Assembly (NCBI GenBank): GCA_944390935.1
Contig: CALXRU010000018.1
Coordinates: 1 to 35,817 of the forward strand
Length of the DNA stretch: 35,817 nucleotides
Origin: Acidaminococcaceae bacterium
GTDB taxonomy: Bacteria > Bacillota > Negativicutes > Acidaminococcales > Acidaminococcaceae
Reading direction: 5' to 3'
Both the position numbers and the translations under genes were made by a program. The notes beneath the pieces were generated by a model. The model was not told the origin of the DNA, ran no database searches, and saw nothing but the letters and a program-made list of their open reading frames with translations. Shown one piece after another: positions 16,480 to 23,646 of the stretch. Numbering within the stretch: the first letter of the stretch is position 1; every line of letters starts with the position of its first letter.

Positions 16480-17487
16480 TCACCCGTTGCTTAATTCAAT
16501 CAGCTGCTGTAATTTTTGGTAAGCCCTGCCGCTGTCAATCGTCGCCTTGGCAAGCTCCACACATTCCGGCAGCGTGCCTTTGCCGCCGATGTACAAACTC
16601 ATCGCGCTGTTTAAAACAACGGCGTCGCGTTTTGCCCCGCGCTCCTTACCGCTTAAAATGTCTATGGTTATCTGCGCGTTTTCGTAAGCGTCGCCGCCCA
16701 CAAGGTCTGCCTTTTGGCAGCGTTTAAATCCAAAGTCGCAGGGGTCAAAAGTGTACTGCGTAACCCTGCCGCCGTCAATTTCAGCAATTGTGTTGGTTGC
16801 CGAAACCGTTACTTCGTCCAGCCCGTCGTCGCCGTACACCACAATGCCGCGCTTAACGCCAAGGTTGGCCAGCACGCGCGCCAGCGGCATTACCAGTTCC
16901 TTCTGGTACACGCCTAAAAGCTGCAAGCTGGCAAAGGCCGGGTTGGCCAACGGGCCGATAATGTTGAACACCGTCCTGATACCGATTTCCTTACGCACCG
17001 GCCCTGCATAGCGCATGGAAGCGTGGCAGGACTGCGCAAACAAAAAACACAGGTTGATTTTTTGCAGCAGCTCCTCGTTTTTCGCCGCCGGTAAATCTAT
17101 CTTTACGCCCAGCGCCTCCAAAACATCGGCCGCGCCGCTTTTGCTGCTGACACTGCGGTTGCCGTGCTTGGCAACGGGCTGCCCCGCCGCGCTGATGACA
17201 AACGCGCTGGTAGTTGAAATGTTAAAGGTGTTGGCGCAGTCGCCGCCCGTACCGACGATATCAAGCACATCGCCATGAGCGTGGATGCGCGTGCATTTTT
17301 CGCGCAGCACCTCGGCGCAGGCGGTAATCTCGTCAATCGTTTCGCCCTTCATCCGCATGGCGGTGATAAAAGCCGCTATCTGCGCGCTGGTCGCACCGCC
17401 GCTCATAATCTGCCCGAAGGCGTCGCGTGTTTCGGCAGCCTGTAAATTTTGCCCTGCCGCAAGTTTGGCAATTGCTGTGTTAATCAT
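16480..17487 (-). CDS. trpD: Anthranilate phosphoribosyltransferase
   Basis: The enzyme joins anthranilate to PRPP. The 335-aa protein has the glycine-rich PRPP loop GTGGD at 79-83, NISTTSAFV, KHGNRSVSSKSGAAD at 107-121 and, later, the acidic GDDGLDE region that binds magnesium. There is no TrpG domain fused to it. GGAGG lies 7 bases before the ATG. It is the first gene after the T-box leader. Genes for anthranilate synthase (trpE, trpG) are not upstream, where the next gene is an unrelated SH3 protein. Confidence 0.97.
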   Translation of the reverse strand: MINTAIAKLAAGQNLQAAETRDAFGQIMSGGATSAQIAAFITAMRMKGETIDEITACAEVLREKCTRIHAHGDVLDIVGTGGDCANTFNISTTSAFVISAAGQPVAKHGNRSVSSKSGAADVLEALGVKIDLPAAKNEELLQKINLCFLFAQSCHASMRYAGPVRKEIGIRTVFNIIGPLANPAFASLQLLGVYQKELVMPLARVLANLGVKRGIVVYGDDGLDEVTVSATNTIAEIDGGRVTQYTFDPCDFGFKRCQKADLVGGDAYENAQITIDILSGKERGAKRDAVVLNSAMSLYIGGKGTLPECVELAKATIDSGRAYQKLQQLIELSNG

Positions 17488-17532
17488 GTTATTTCCTCCC
17501 GATGTTGCATTTGTTGGAAATGGCTGCCGCTA

Positions 17533-17815
17533 ATAAAAAAGCCCGTCCCTGTAAAATTACAAGGACAGGCGTAAAATGTAAACCTGCGGTACCACCTTGA
17601 TTCGCGGACTGGCCGCGCACTTTTGCAGAGTGCCAACACACCCCTCGCCCTTAACGCAGGCGCTGCGTTGCAGAATACTAACGGCAAAGCCGCTTTGGCT
17701 GCACCCTCAACGGTCCATTTATCAGACTGCATTTCTATCCGTTCCCAGCAACCGGACTCTCTGTGAGCGCATCTTCTGACTTGATCTCCGTCTCAACGGT
17801 TTAGTGGTAATTATT
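17533..17815 (-). promoter_or_regulatory. T-box leader with Trp (UGG) specifier, controlling trpDCFBA
   Basis: The minus-strand leader shows the parts of a T-box in order. Stem I begins near GAGACGGAG and carries AGAGAGTCCGGTTGCTGGGAA, read in two halves AGAGAGTCCGG and TTGCTGGGAA. The specifier region is GATAAATGGACCGTTGAG with TGG in the specifier position. The T-box proper is AAGGTGGTACCGC (17586-17598), whose GGTACC pairs in the antiterminator and whose TGG meets the tRNA end. The terminator is GCCTGTCC...GGGACGGGC followed by TTTTTT (17535-17570). Known T-boxes read through when the matching tRNA is uncharged, so low Trp-tRNA should switch the operon on. Confidence 0.95.
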
Positions 17816-17826
17816 AACTTGTGTAT

Positions 17827-17855
17827 AGTTTAAACAGCGCGCGCCGTTTAGTCAA
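17827..17855 (-). promoter_or_regulatory. Promoter of the T-box/trp operon
   Basis: TTGACT (-35), a 17-base spacer rich in GCGC, and TAAACT (-10) would start transcription near 17820, just before stem I of the T-box. Confidence 0.75.
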
Positions 17856-17883
17856 CAAAATTTTATAAAAAACGCAAAAAAAT

Positions 17884-17936
17884 TAAAAGTGCCGCTATTT
17901 ATGTAAAGCAGTTTACACAAATAACAGCACTTTTTG
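17884..17936 (-). terminator. Terminator of the secA-to-SH3 gene run
   Basis: A long imperfect stem (AAAAGTGC.GTTATTT.TGTAAA against TTTACAT.AAATAGC.GCACTTTT on the minus strand) is followed by AATTTTTTT. It lies 5 bases past the SH3-protein stop and isolates the trp operon promoter. Confidence 0.85.
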
Positions 17937-17940
17937 GTTA

Positions 17941-18678
17941 TCAGTCGTCTTTACGCAGTACAATTTTAGTTACAACGTCGTTAGCGTCGATGTAAAAATC
18001 AAGCCCGCCGTCGTCGTAATCGCCTTCAAAATCGTAGCCCAGCATCATCGTCTGTTTCAGGCTTTCGTCATCCTTATCCGGCGTAAAGTACACCACGCGG
18101 TTCGGCATGCCGTACTGCCCGATTACGCGCGCAGCCTCGTCGCCCGTGCTGACGCCGCGCATCGTAGCAAACACCGGCGTTCTGCCTTCCATCGCCGTAA
18201 TGGTGTGTTTACCGCGCTTAACACTGATTTTTACGTCCTTATATTCGTAAACGTAATCGCCGTGCTCCTTGCCTTCTTTAAGCAGCTTGCCCAGTTTGGC
18301 ATTTTCCGGCGTAAACACATCGTCCAGCTTCCACTCGCCAAAATTAATGTCCTCGTCGTTCAAAAGCGGCTCTGCTTCCGCAGGAGTTAAATATTCGGTG
18401 GCAATGTAGCCCTTTTGCCCGTTCCACACCGCCTCTGCCCACGGCTGTCCGTCGTCGGTGATGCGCAGCAGCGAATGGCGCGGCAGGCAGCTGATAATAT
18501 TATTGCTCAATGCCGGTTTACTGCGGAAATTAACGTCGTCTTCGGCAAGAATCATAAACTCGCCGCTTTTATATCCGCGCACGCGCTCGGTTGAATAAAA
18601 TTTCGTCAAATCCTCTGCCGAAGCAGAATTAACAAAAGCCACGCAGCAAATTGCCGCCAAAGCCAGAAACTTTTTCAA
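17941..18678 (-). CDS. Secreted bacterial SH3-domain protein
   Basis: An export signal (KKFLALAAICCVAFVNSASA, preceded by the start residue) leads into an SH3b-like domain at about residues 35-100 (DDVNFRSKPALSNNIISCLP, then GYIATEYLTPAE). After it comes a ~140-residue domain I do not recognise, ending in acidic repeats (DFEGDYDDGGLDF). The start is a TTG at 18678, with GGGAG 8 bases upstream. A TTG at 18705 would overlap ctpA and put charged residues in front of the signal. It is the last gene of the FtsEX/M23/CtpA run, so a role in cell-wall turnover is plausible. SH3b domains often bind peptidoglycan. Function is inference. Confidence 0.8.
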   Translation of the reverse strand: MKKFLALAAICCVAFVNSASAEDLTKFYSTERVRGYKSGEFMILAEDDVNFRSKPALSNNIISCLPRHSLLRITDDGQPWAEAVWNGQKGYIATEYLTPAEAEPLLNDEDINFGEWKLDDVFTPENAKLGKLLKEGKEHGDYVYEYKDVKISVKRGKHTITAMEGRTPVFATMRGVSTGDEAARVIGQYGMPNRVVYFTPDKDDESLKQTMMLGYDFEGDYDDGGLDFYIDANDVVTKIVLRKDD

Positions 18679-18694
18679 AACCCCTGCTCCCTTC

Positions 18695-19846
18695 TTACTT
18701 TGCAAGTTCTTCCTTCAAATAATTTTCCGCTGCCGCCAGCTGGTTATCCGTCATGCCGGTAAGGTCAAGCTCTACCTCAACATCGGGCTTAATGCCCGTG
18801 CCGTGGATTGAACGCCCGCTCGGCGTATAATATTTGGCGGTCGTCAGTTTAAGACCGGTGTTGTCGCTTAATTTATACACCGACTGTACCGAGCCCTTGC
18901 CAAAGGTCTGTACACCAAACAGTTTGCCCGCGCCGGTATCCTGCACCGCACCGGCGACAATCTCTGCCGCACTGGCGCTGCCGTGGTCAACCAAAACGGC
19001 CAGTGGGTATTTTACTTTTTCAAGGTTGGATTCTTCCACAAAGGTGTTGCCGTTGCGGTCCTTAATGCTTACCACCGTGCCTTTGGGCACAATGTACTGC
19101 GCAACCTTCACGCATTCGCCCAAAATGCCGCCGGGGTTGTGGCGCAGGTCAAGCAACAATGCCTGCATACCCTGTTTCTCCAGCTCCATGTATTTTTTGG
19201 CAAAGTCGTTGCCGGTCTGCTCGTTAAACACGCTTATGCGGATATAACCGATATTCGTACCCTCCAGCATTTCGCCGCCGACGGATTCAACTTTGATATC
19301 GCCGCGGATTACACGCACCGTGCGCTCGTTGCCGCTTGCGTCCGCCAGCTTCAGTTCCACTTCCGTGCCCTGCTTGCCGCGGATTTTACCGACAACATCC
19401 TCCAGCTGCATACCGTCAACGCTCGTGCCGTCAACTGCTAAAATCTTATCGCCGGCTTTAATGCCCGCTTCGTCGCCCGGCGTGCCTTCCATGGGTGCAA
19501 CAACGACAAAATCGTTATCCTTTTTGCCCAGCACCACGCCGATGCCGCCGAACACGCCGTCAGTCAGATCTGTAATCTCACTGAAGCTTTTTTTATCAAG
19601 GTAAGCGGAATACGGGTCGCCCAGCGCTTTAACCATGCCGGTAGTCGCGCCGTCAAAAAGTTTTTCGCTGTCCACGGGCTCAACGTAATTATCGCGCACC
19701 GTTACCAGCGTTTTTAAAAACACCATGCCGCTGACGGAATTGCCCGCCGCGTGCTGAATAAGCGCCATAATGCCCGCAAAGGTAACAATAACGGCGCAGG
19801 CGCACGCCAGCAAAAGTGTCAGTAAACTGAATCTTGGTTTAAACAT
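18695..19846 (-). CDS. ctpA: Carboxy-terminal processing protease (S41)
   Basis: This serine protease trims or degrades exported proteins; in other bacteria such proteases control murein hydrolases. One N-terminal membrane helix lies at about 8-32, a PDZ domain at about 95-170 (GGIGVVLGKK, AGIKAGDKILAVDG), and then the S41 domain. The Ser/Lys dyad is Ser292 in DHGSASAAE and Lys317 in TFGKGSVQ, with Gln321 four residues later, the spacing seen in CtpB and Prc. The ATG at 19846 has GGAGG 7 bases upstream; a TTG just before it is disregarded. It follows the M23 gene by 24 bases. Confidence 0.93.
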   Translation of the reverse strand: MFKPRFSLLTLLLACACAVIVTFAGIMALIQHAAGNSVSGMVFLKTLVTVRDNYVEPVDSEKLFDGATTGMVKALGDPYSAYLDKKSFSEITDLTDGVFGGIGVVLGKKDNDFVVVAPMEGTPGDEAGIKAGDKILAVDGTSVDGMQLEDVVGKIRGKQGTEVELKLADASGNERTVRVIRGDIKVESVGGEMLEGTNIGYIRISVFNEQTGNDFAKKYMELEKQGMQALLLDLRHNPGGILGECVKVAQYIVPKGTVVSIKDRNGNTFVEESNLEKVKYPLAVLVDHGSASAAEIVAGAVQDTGAGKLFGVQTFGKGSVQSVYKLSDNTGLKLTTAKYYTPSGRSIHGTGIKPDVEVELDLTGMTDNQLAAAENYLKEELAK

Positions 19847-19870
19847 CAATGCCCCTCCAGCTTAATTGCC

Positions 19871-20962
19871 TTACGGCAGATAATTCATCGGGTCAGTCAG
19901 CTCGCCGTTAAGGCGTGCTTCAAAGTGGCAGTGCGGGCCGGTGGACCAGCCGGTGCTGCCTGCCAGCGCGATGGTTTCGCCCTGCTGCACATACTGGCCT
20001 TCTGATACCCACAGCTCGCTGTTATGCCCGTACAGGCTGACAAGCCCGCCGCCGTGATCAACCATTACGCAGTAGCCGTAACCGCCCAGCCAGCCGGAAT
20101 ATACAACCGTGCCGCTGTCGGCAGCGACAATCGGCGTGCCTGTATCGCAGGCAATATCATAACCGCTGTGGTAGCGCGTCGTGCCAAAAATCGGGTGCGT
20201 GCGCCAGCCGTAGTACGAAGTAATTTCGCCCTGTACCGGCCAGATAAATGCGCCCGTGCCGCCTGCGCCCGGCATACCGCCGGCGTTTTGCAGGCTGCGC
20301 AACATGCTGGCGATGTTTTCGCTGATGGCCATTAAACGGTCGTATTCACCTTCAACGGCGCTGCGTTCTTCTTCAGCAGCGTACAGAAGCTGCGCCCTTT
20401 CTTCGCGGCGCGCTTCGGCATCGGCACGTTTTTCTTCCAGCTCTGCTACCTGTTCGTCAAGCTCTGCCTGGCGCTGTTCAATTTCCTGCATCGACTTGTT
20501 GATGGCTTCCAGCATCGCTATATCGTGGCTGATGATTTTTTGCAGCAAAAACATACGACTCGAAAAATCCGAAAAATCCTTCGCGCCCAAAAGCACGTCC
20601 AGATAGTTAATCTGTCCGTTCATATAAATATCGCGCAGGCGCTTTTTAAAAATGTTCATCCTGCGTTCAAGGTTTGCTTTTTCTTCGGCAAGTTTGGTCT
20701 GGTTTTCCTCAACGGCAGCGTTCAGCTCGTCAAGGCGCACCTGCAAATCGCGCAGCTCGCTGATAACTTCTTCCATGCGGCTGCTGGCAGCGTCGGCAGC
20801 GGCCCGTGCTTCGTCGCGCTGCGCTTCCATTTCTCGCATCTGCTGCTGCACCTGCTCGTATTCCGCCTGCTTTTCGCTAAGCTCGTCCGCATAACCGTGC
20901 AGCACCGGCAAACCGGCAACACACGCCGCAAGGGCAACGGCCAGAACTTTAGTCCTTAACAT
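19871..20962 (-). CDS. EnvC/PcsB-like coiled-coil M23 peptidase
   Basis: This is an exported murein hydrolase or hydrolase activator that probably works with FtsEX. A signal peptide (about 1-26) is followed by two long coiled coils (about 27-110 and 150-225, rich in E, Q, R and A) around a hinge (MNGQINYLDVLLGAKDFSDF). A short Gly/Ala linker leads to a LytM/M23 domain at about 245-363. The zinc ligands are intact: HSGYDIACD (H and D) and HCHFEAR. The conserved third histidine (SLYGHNS) is also present. E. coli EnvC has lost such residues, so this protein may cut peptidoglycan itself. GGGGG lies 7 bases before the ATG; the gap to ftsX is 12 bases. Confidence 0.9.
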   Translation of the reverse strand: MLRTKVLAVALAACVAGLPVLHGYADELSEKQAEYEQVQQQMREMEAQRDEARAAADAASSRMEEVISELRDLQVRLDELNAAVEENQTKLAEEKANLERRMNIFKKRLRDIYMNGQINYLDVLLGAKDFSDFSSRMFLLQKIISHDIAMLEAINKSMQEIEQRQAELDEQVAELEEKRADAEARREERAQLLYAAEEERSAVEGEYDRLMAISENIASMLRSLQNAGGMPGAGGTGAFIWPVQGEITSYYGWRTHPIFGTTRYHSGYDIACDTGTPIVAADSGTVVYSGWLGGYGYCVMVDHGGGLVSLYGHNSELWVSEGQYVQQGETIALAGSTGWSTGPHCHFEARLNGELTDPMNYLP

Positions 20963-20974
20963 AGGCTGTCCCCC

Positions 20975-21862
20975 TTACACGCGCAGGAACTTGCGCAGCG
21001 ATACGTAACTGCCCGCAGCGCCAATCGCGGTGCCGCTGATAATGATGAACAAATCAACGTAAAGCAGCATCGGGTACGGCGGCAGCATCGGCAAAAATGC
21101 CAGCGTGGAATAAATGCGCGACAGCAGCGCCGAATAGGAAATGTTGATTACGAGTATCGAAATCAGCGAACCGAAAAATCCCAGCGTCATGCCTTCCAGC
21201 ATAAACGGCCAGCGGATAAACCAGTCGGTTGCGCCGACGTATTTCATAATGTTAACTTCGCGCCTGCGGGCGAAAACCGTAAGGCGGATGGTGTTGGCAA
21301 TGATGAACAGCGTGGCAAAAGCTAAAAGCACTACCAGCACAACGCCGCCCACGCGCAGGATTTTGGTAATCTGGAACAGCTGTTCCACAACCTCCTGCCC
21401 GAATTTGGCGGTTTCAACGCCTTCCATGTCGCCAATCTGCGGGGTAAGTTCCGCAATGCGTTCCGGCGCGTCCACTTCCACCTCAAAGGAATACGGGAAC
21501 GGGTTATCCGTGCCGAGCGCGTTTAATAAATTCTGCTGTTCGCCAAGGCGTTCCTTAAAACGCTCCAGCGCTTCGTCCTTAGTTACGGCAGTAACCTTTT
21601 TCACGCCGGGCATGCCTTCAAGCTGCACGCGCGTATTTTCCAGCACGCTGTCATCAGCTTCGTCCTGCATGTAAACAGTTATCTGCACCTGGCTTTCAAG
21701 GTACTGCGCCAGGTTATTGGTATTTAAAAACAACAAAAGAAACATACCCAAAACCAACAGCGAAAGGGCGACCGTGGACACGGAGGCCACGCTCATCAGC
21801 CCGTTGCGCCGGATGGATTTATATGTTTCCCTGACAAAATATTCTTTGGTACTAAGACTCAT
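20975..21862 (-). CDS. ftsX: Cell division ABC transporter-like permease FtsX
   Basis: FtsX is the membrane half of FtsEX, which converts ATP hydrolysis into activation of wall hydrolases at the division site. The 295-aa protein has four membrane helices (after about residue 20; ILRVGGVVLVVLLAFATLFI; GFFGSLISILVINISY; and LYVDLFIIISGTAIGAAGSY). A ~110-residue extracellular loop after helix 1 (NNLAQYLESQVQITVYMQDE onward) is the site known to contact EnvC/PcsB partners. The ATG at 21862 has AAAGGAG 9 bases upstream and overlaps ftsE by 11 bases. Confidence 0.95.
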   Translation of the reverse strand: MSLSTKEYFVRETYKSIRRNGLMSVASVSTVALSLLVLGMFLLLFLNTNNLAQYLESQVQITVYMQDEADDSVLENTRVQLEGMPGVKKVTAVTKDEALERFKERLGEQQNLLNALGTDNPFPYSFEVEVDAPERIAELTPQIGDMEGVETAKFGQEVVEQLFQITKILRVGGVVLVVLLAFATLFIIANTIRLTVFARRREVNIMKYVGATDWFIRWPFMLEGMTLGFFGSLISILVINISYSALLSRIYSTLAFLPMLPPYPMLLYVDLFIIISGTAIGAAGSYVSLRKFLRV

Positions 21863-22538
21863 AGCCGTATACTCCTTTGGCATCATCGCGCACTATATGC
21901 CCGTGCTCGATGGCGATAACCCTTTTTTCCATCTGGTCAACAATTTCGCGGTCATGCGTTGCCATAACAATGGTAGTGCCGCTTTTGTTTACCTCGCGGA
22001 AAATATCCATAATCTCCCAGCTGGTTTCCGGGTCAAGGTTGCCGGTAGGTTCATCGGCAATTAAAAGGATGGGGTCGTTAACGATAGCGCGCGCAATGGC
22101 AATGCGCTGCTGTTCGCCGCCGCTAAGCTCCGTCGGATAAGCATGCGCGCGTTTGCGCAGCCCTACCAGATCAAGCACATCGTTTACGCGGCGTTTGATT
22201 TTGCGGTACGGCGTTTCGATAACCTGCATCGCAAAAGCTACGTTATCGTATACGGTACGGTCGGGCAGCAGGCGGTAATCCTGAAAAACAATCCCAAGCT
22301 GCCTGCGGAAATACGGAATTTCCTTATCAGTCATTTTTACAAGGTCATGCCCGTTGACAATTACCTTGCCGCTTGAAGGCAGAACCTCGCGGAACAACAT
22401 TTTAAAAAAGGTTGATTTGCCTGCGCCGCTCGGCCCTACGACAAACACAAATTCGCCCTGCTCAATGCGGACGTTGATATCCTGCAAAGCTACCGAACCG
22501 CCCGGATATGTTTTGGTAACATTTATCATTTCCAGCAT
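21852..22538 (-). CDS. ftsE: Cell division ATP-binding protein FtsE
   Basis: FtsE is the ATPase half of FtsEX. The 228-aa protein carries Walker A GPSGAGKST at 35-43, a Q-loop in GIVFQDYRLLP, the signature LSGGEQQR, Walker B ILLIADEP, the D-loop and the switch His in MATHD. The FtsE-typical YPGGSVALQDIN precedes Walker A. The ATG at 22538 has AAAGGAG 7 bases upstream; a longer reading to 22577 would run into csaB. Confidence 0.96.
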   Translation of the reverse strand: MLEMINVTKTYPGGSVALQDINVRIEQGEFVFVVGPSGAGKSTFFKMLFREVLPSSGKVIVNGHDLVKMTDKEIPYFRRQLGIVFQDYRLLPDRTVYDNVAFAMQVIETPYRKIKRRVNDVLDLVGLRKRAHAYPTELSGGEQQRIAIARAIVNDPILLIADEPTGNLDPETSWEIMDIFREVNKSGTTIVMATHDREIVDQMEKRVIAIEHGHIVRDDAKGVYGYES

Positions 22539-22551
22539 ACGGCCACTCCTT

Positions 22552-23646
22552 TCATTTTGCACTGCGCAGCAATGCAAAGGTTTCCTCTAAATTAAGCCGG
22601 GCTTTACGCCGCAGCTGTTCCATCTTTTCGTTCTGCACCAATGGCGGTTTATCCCACGCTGCTTCCAAAACGCCAAGCAGCCTGCTTGCGCTGATGTCCT
22701 CCACGCTGCCTGCCAGCACACCGCCCGCGGTGTTTACAAAAGCATCCACCTTCGGGTCGTAGGATATCGCCAGAAGCGGCACCTTCATAACGGCGGCAAA
22801 TACAAGCGCGTGCAGGCGCATGCCCAACAGCAGCTTAAAATTGCCTATCAGCGATAAAAATTCTTCCGTGGTAAACGGCTTATCCAAAAAGAAAATACCG
22901 CTTTCCATTTTTAAAAAATCCGCCAAAGCGGCGCAGCTTTTTAAATCCGTCGGGTACTGCAAGGGCAGCAGCACAATTTGCGCGTCATGCTGCTGTTTAA
23001 ACTGTTTTAAGGCTGCGGCAATTACCTTAAAGCAATTTATATCGTCAGCCCACGGGCGCACGGAAATACCCAGCACCGGTTTGTTTAAATCCACACCGGC
23101 GCCTGCCAGTATCTTCTGCCCGATTGCTTTATCCGCCACCGGCAACGCCAGTACGGAATCGGCAGTAACCATGATATTGCTGCCGTCAAAGCCCATTTTT
23201 AAAAGCTCCGCTTCGGAATCGGCGTCCCTGACCGTAATTAAATCCGCTTTGCCGCAGACAAATTTTGTTAAGCGCCTTGCCAGCGCATTACGGATAGGGC
23301 CGATGCCGTGCGAATACAGCAGCACCTTTTTGCCCGCCATTTTGCCCATTGAGATGATGAACAGATAATAAAACAGGCTGCGCAGGCTGGTAACGTCCTG
23401 TAAAAGGCTGCCGCCGCCGCTTAAAAGCATATCGGCATTTTTAACGGCATTATATATCTCGCAAAAATTAAAACGGTAAATGCTTTTTACCTTATGTTTG
23501 GCGGCCGTTTCGGCAGGGTTGCCGGAGATGACCGTCAAATCAATATCCGGCTGCACCCCGCGCAAAGCCCTTACTATTGAAGTAAGCATGGCTTCGTCGC
23601 CGGCATTGGCAAATCCGTAATATCCGGAAATGACAATTTTATTCAT
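22552..23646 (-). CDS. csaB: Polysaccharide pyruvyl transferase CsaB
   Basis: The enzyme transfers pyruvate from PEP to a sugar of the cell-wall polymer; in Bacillus the ketal-pyruvate is what SLH domains bind. The 364-aa protein starts MNKIVISGYYGFANAGDEAM, typical for CsaB. It carries SGGGSLLQDVTSLRSLFYY, SHGIGPIRN, LGISVRPW and GMRLHALVFAA, conserved in the pyruvyl transferase family. It overlaps the DUF5693 gene by 8 bases. An SLH porin encoded 20 kb away offers an obvious client. Specificity towards a particular polymer is inference. Confidence 0.92.
   Translation of the reverse strand: MNKIVISGYYGFANAGDEAMLTSIVRALRGVQPDIDLTVISGNPAETAAKHKVKSIYRFNFCEIYNAVKNADMLLSGGGSLLQDVTSLRSLFYYLFIISMGKMAGKKVLLYSHGIGPIRNALARRLTKFVCGKADLITVRDADSEAELLKMGFDGSNIMVTADSVLALPVADKAIGQKILAGAGVDLNKPVLGISVRPWADDINCFKVIAAALKQFKQQHDAQIVLLPLQYPTDLKSCAALADFLKMESGIFFLDKPFTTEEFLSLIGNFKLLLGMRLHALVFAAVMKVPLLAISYDPKVDAFVNTAGGVLAGSVEDISASRLLGVLEAAWDKPPLVQNEKMEQLRRKARLNLEETFALLRSAK

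Noticed and set aside
17488..17732. Small open frames over the T-box leader
   Set aside because: The sequence is explained by the T-box RNA; the frames lack ribosome sites and homology.
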